DNA of 64,000 nt. Source: Thermosphaera sp. (lineage in GTDB: Archaea; Thermoproteota; Thermoprotei_A; Sulfolobales; Desulfurococcaceae). The notes under the pieces were generated by a model. It ran no database searches. It had not been told where the DNA came from and saw only the letters and a program-made list of their open reading frames with translations. Every line of letters starts with the position of its first letter. Positions within the stretch are counted from its first letter, which is position 1. Position numbers and translations under genes: made by a program. Positions 62,189 to 64,000 of the stretch are shown here, in pieces. The stretch covers positions 248,290 through 312,289 of the forward strand of contig JAWBNK010000001.1 in the NCBI GenBank assembly GCA_038827615.1, read 5' to 3'.

Positions 62189-62273
62189 GCGGGGGTGCCC
62201 GAGCTTGGTCAAAGGGGTCGGGCTTAGGACCCGATGGCGTAGGCCTGCGTGGGTTCAAATCCCACCCCCCGCA
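62189..62273 (+). tRNA. tRNA-Leu (TAG)
   Basis: The acceptor GCGGGGG pairs with CCCCCGC, discriminator A. The anticodon stem is TCGGG/CCCGA, loop CT-TAG-GA, with a long class II variable arm (TGGCGTAGGCCTGC). The T arm is GTGGG-TTCAAAT-CCCAC. No intron. Confidence 0.95.
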
Positions 62274-62581
62274 TCCCCGTTCTCGTAGAAAGTTATCGGC
62301 GATTTACTTGGCTAGTCGATGCAAAACGCGTTTGCTATATTGGTCACACAGATTTGTGCGAGTGTAACGTTAAAAGCTGCCTTGTCAGGTAGGGACGATG
62401 TGGTGATCTCGCCTCATCCGTATGCTGGTATTTGAAGCACGACTTACTCGGTGACCCCGTTGATGCCTTCAATAGTGTCAATAATCTTACTCCTAATGGT
62501 CGTGAAACATGTGTTTAAGCTGTTGGAGAGAATTGTTTAAACTTTTCCCCTCTTCACTCATTATAATTTAAGTGGTGGGGA
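62274..62581. other. 308 bp spacer, nothing recognised
   Basis: The spacer between tRNA-Leu and the next gene has no open frame of note, no perfect C/D boxes and no strong hairpin. A TATA-like TTATAATTTAAG at the right end (about 62560-62572) is likely to serve the next gene. Confidence 0.6.
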
Positions 62582-63562
62582 ATGGTTAGGGAAGCCGTCA
62601 CCGTCTCGGTCTTGCTCATGCTACTTCCCCTCCTTGTCGTAGTGGGGGACGTGGGTCCTGAGAGATATTTAATGCTCCAGTTTCTCAGGTCCCAGTATGT
62701 TGAGGAGGTTGGACTGATCCGAGCTTCCACGGTTTCGTATCCAGATAACACTATATACATAGCAAACGATAACCTGTTGGCCTCACGCGCTCTCGCCGTG
62801 CTGGGAGACCGCGAGTTGTCGAGCAAGATACTTAGTAAGCTTAATAATGAATACAGTGGAGGGTTTAACGGTAAGGTAGAAATACTCTTCGGTGTCGACA
62901 TACCAGACGTATTCTACACTACGAGATACGAGTACATCGGAGAAGTGAACGGATATATAATACTCTATGAGAAGCCTGGGGATCAAGTCATCGATGACTG
63001 GTATGAGTATGCTGACCTCCTGGTTTACAGAGCTCTCGATAGACTGCTCCTGGGTTCTAGGTCGCACGCGGAGCTTTTGTTAATAAACTTGACCATGATG
63101 TGGGATGGTTATGGATTCAGAGACAAGGCTTTTAACGCCACGGGAGTCTACGCTACTTATAAGTGTGCACTATTTATCTATCTTTACCGTGCTCTCGATT
63201 CAGCTGGATCAGATGTTGTCAAAGACTACTCCCGCATCAGAGACAAGTGTCTCGAGATAATAGCATTATCCCAAGACGAGGCAACAGGCGGGATAAGAAC
63301 AGACTATAGAGTCATCGATGGAAGAATAATACCCGAGGGAGACGTGAATGTTGAGACGACTAGCATAACAGTCTTAGCATTATTTTCCGGCTATCCTTTA
63401 ATTATTGCGGGAGAATCCAGAGGCGCGCAGTACACCCCGAATACTCAGGAGTATTCTATCACATTAGTCGTGTTTGGAATGGTAATCGTGATAATCTTAG
63501 TGGTTTTAACGCTTTTGACTGAGAAAATCAAGCTACGCGCTGATAACCCAACCCAGGATTAA
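62582..63562 (+). CDS. secreted/membrane-anchored protein of unknown function
   Basis: The protein is 326 residues with a signal peptide (residues 5-25) and a C-terminal membrane helix (about 292-314) followed by a short charged tail. The middle reads like an alpha/alpha toroid or glycosidase-like scaffold (YKCALFIYLYRALDSAGSDV, LEIIALSQDEATGGIRTDYR), but no family motif is recognised. The start is ATG 62582 behind GGTGGGG. It is the second of two surface proteins at this end of the window. Confidence 0.75.
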   Translation: MVREAVTVSVLLMLLPLLVVVGDVGPERYLMLQFLRSQYVEEVGLIRASTVSYPDNTIYIANDNLLASRALAVLGDRELSSKILSKLNNEYSGGFNGKVEILFGVDIPDVFYTTRYEYIGEVNGYIILYEKPGDQVIDDWYEYADLLVYRALDRLLLGSRSHAELLLINLTMMWDGYGFRDKAFNATGVYATYKCALFIYLYRALDSAGSDVVKDYSRIRDKCLEIIALSQDEATGGIRTDYRVIDGRIIPEGDVNVETTSITVLALFSGYPLIIAGESRGAQYTPNTQEYSITLVVFGMVIVIILVVLTLLTEKIKLRADNPTQD

Positions 63563-63598
63563 AACGAGGAACCAGCCAGACACTTTTATCCTTTAACA

Positions 63599-64000
63599 CT
63601 AGGGAAGCGTAAGCATGATTGGATACTCATTGCCGAGTATAGTGTGAAATCTAATCTCGATGAGGTCTCCCGAGGAATAACCCGCGATCAGTGTTATAAT
63701 CACAACTTTTTCCTCCCCAGACGAGAAAGTCATGGGGTACGAGAGAGATATTGAGGCACCGGCTTTGTCTAATGTTTTACCATTAATTAGGACCTGGTCT
63801 ATAGTCGTGGGCCGATTCATCTTGTTTTTTATTCTAAATTCGATCTTCCAAACTCCAATATGATTTATCTCGGATACTTCAATGTTCAAGTCTTCCATAC
63901 ACGAATATCTAGCGATCTTCACAGAAGTTTTGTGTTTAATGCCCTCGCTCATATGGAATTCCAGGAAGATTTCTTCCCCCTGTTGACGAGTTGTGTTTAA
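63599..64000 (-). CDS. secreted-type protein, C-terminal part (runs off window edge)
   Basis: The reverse frame is open from the stop at 63599 to the window edge (133 residues visible). An internal ATG at 63952 exists, but the upstream text (RQQGEEIFLEFHMSEGIKHK) is coherent, so the gene probably starts outside. The visible part is a beta-sandwich-like fold (WKIEFRIKNKMNRPTTIDQV), reminiscent of archaeal FlaG/pilin-like or CARDB-like modules. Convergent with the gene at 62582. Confidence 0.6.
   Translation of the reverse strand, partial: LNTTRQQGEEIFLEFHMSEGIKHKTSVKIARYSCMEDLNIEVSEINHIGVWKIEFRIKNKMNRPTTIDQVLINGKTLDKAGASISLSYPMTFSSGEEKVVIITLIAGYSSGDLIEIRFHTILGNEYPIMLTLP

Noticed and set aside
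1-64000. CRISPR arrays, rRNA genes, complete insertion sequences, prophage modules
   Set aside because: No regularly spaced repeats, no rRNA-like blocks, no intact transposase or phage structural genes were seen on either strand.

Overview
The window looks like chromosome from a hyperthermophilic crenarchaeon of the Desulfurococcales (Desulfurococcus/Thermosphaera/Staphylothermus type). This is inferred from gene content and style, not from a search. Archaea-specific genes include isopentenyl phosphate kinase, diphthine synthase, aRF1, SerK-like serine kinase, a DUF973 protein and adenosine-specific kinase. Many starts are TTG or GTG behind GGTG or GGAGG ribosome binding sites. Genes are tightly packed with ATGA overlaps, and several tRNA genes carry bulge-helix-bulge (BHB) introns.

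Layout. 1-4.4 kb: partial metal/cobalamin-type binding protein, diphthine synthase, GT-C membrane glycosyltransferase, isopentenyl phosphate kinase, small unknowns. 4.7-8.4 kb: FmdE-like protein in line with a complete FecCD-type ABC importer. 8.5-15.9 kb: radical SAM protein, GT-like protein, a three-gene overlapping unit (Lys/Arg-tailed protein, nucleoside phosphorylase, CysS), adenosine-specific kinase, TRAM protein, HAD phosphatase. 15.9-18.5 kb: threonine dehydrogenase and 2-amino-3-ketobutyrate CoA ligase with a divergent HTH/zinc-ribbon protein. 18.5-23.6 kb: DUF167, B12-binding radical SAM, HAD, TatD, HTH/coiled-coil protein, and a box C/D sRNA candidate. 23.6-25.8 kb: a decayed 2.2 kb stretch. 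25.8-30 kb: Cys-rich protein, flippase-like protein, aRF1, a hairpin RNA candidate, AbrB-PhoU regulator. 30-38.4 kb: tRNA-Cys, MFS protein, and a sugar ABC system with two unlike ATPases plus a Gfo/Idh/MocA oxidoreductase. 38.4-44.4 kb: BMP-family nucleoside-type importer with a fucose/arabinose-isomerase-like enzyme. 44.5-53 kb: tRNA-Met, DUF973, ABC-2 exporter, degenerate spacer, tRNA-His, BtpA-like plus PfkB pair, phosphate transporter PiT with its DUF47 partner. 53-59 kb: tRNA-Thr, IMPase-like phosphatase, prolidase, and a phosphoserine cluster (class V aminotransferase, SerA, SerK-like). 59-64 kb: an initiator tRNA-Met in two separated segments, a surface PHP-domain protein, tRNA-Leu, and secreted proteins.

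The most striking feature is the initiator tRNA-Met at 59.03-59.44 kb. Its 5' and 3' parts lie 255 nt apart. Each has its own TATA-like element, and a T-run follows the 5' part. A perfect 15-bp complementarity could join the two transcripts. Each part also has its own small BHB intron (position 30/31 and T-loop position 59/60), and the 5' leader is complementary to the 3' trailer. This fits a trans-spliced split tRNA, or else an exceptionally long cis intron caught in transition.

Functionally, the window centres on nutrient import (three complete ABC importers plus PiT), nucleoside and sugar-phosphate handling, and threonine/serine/phosphoserine metabolism.
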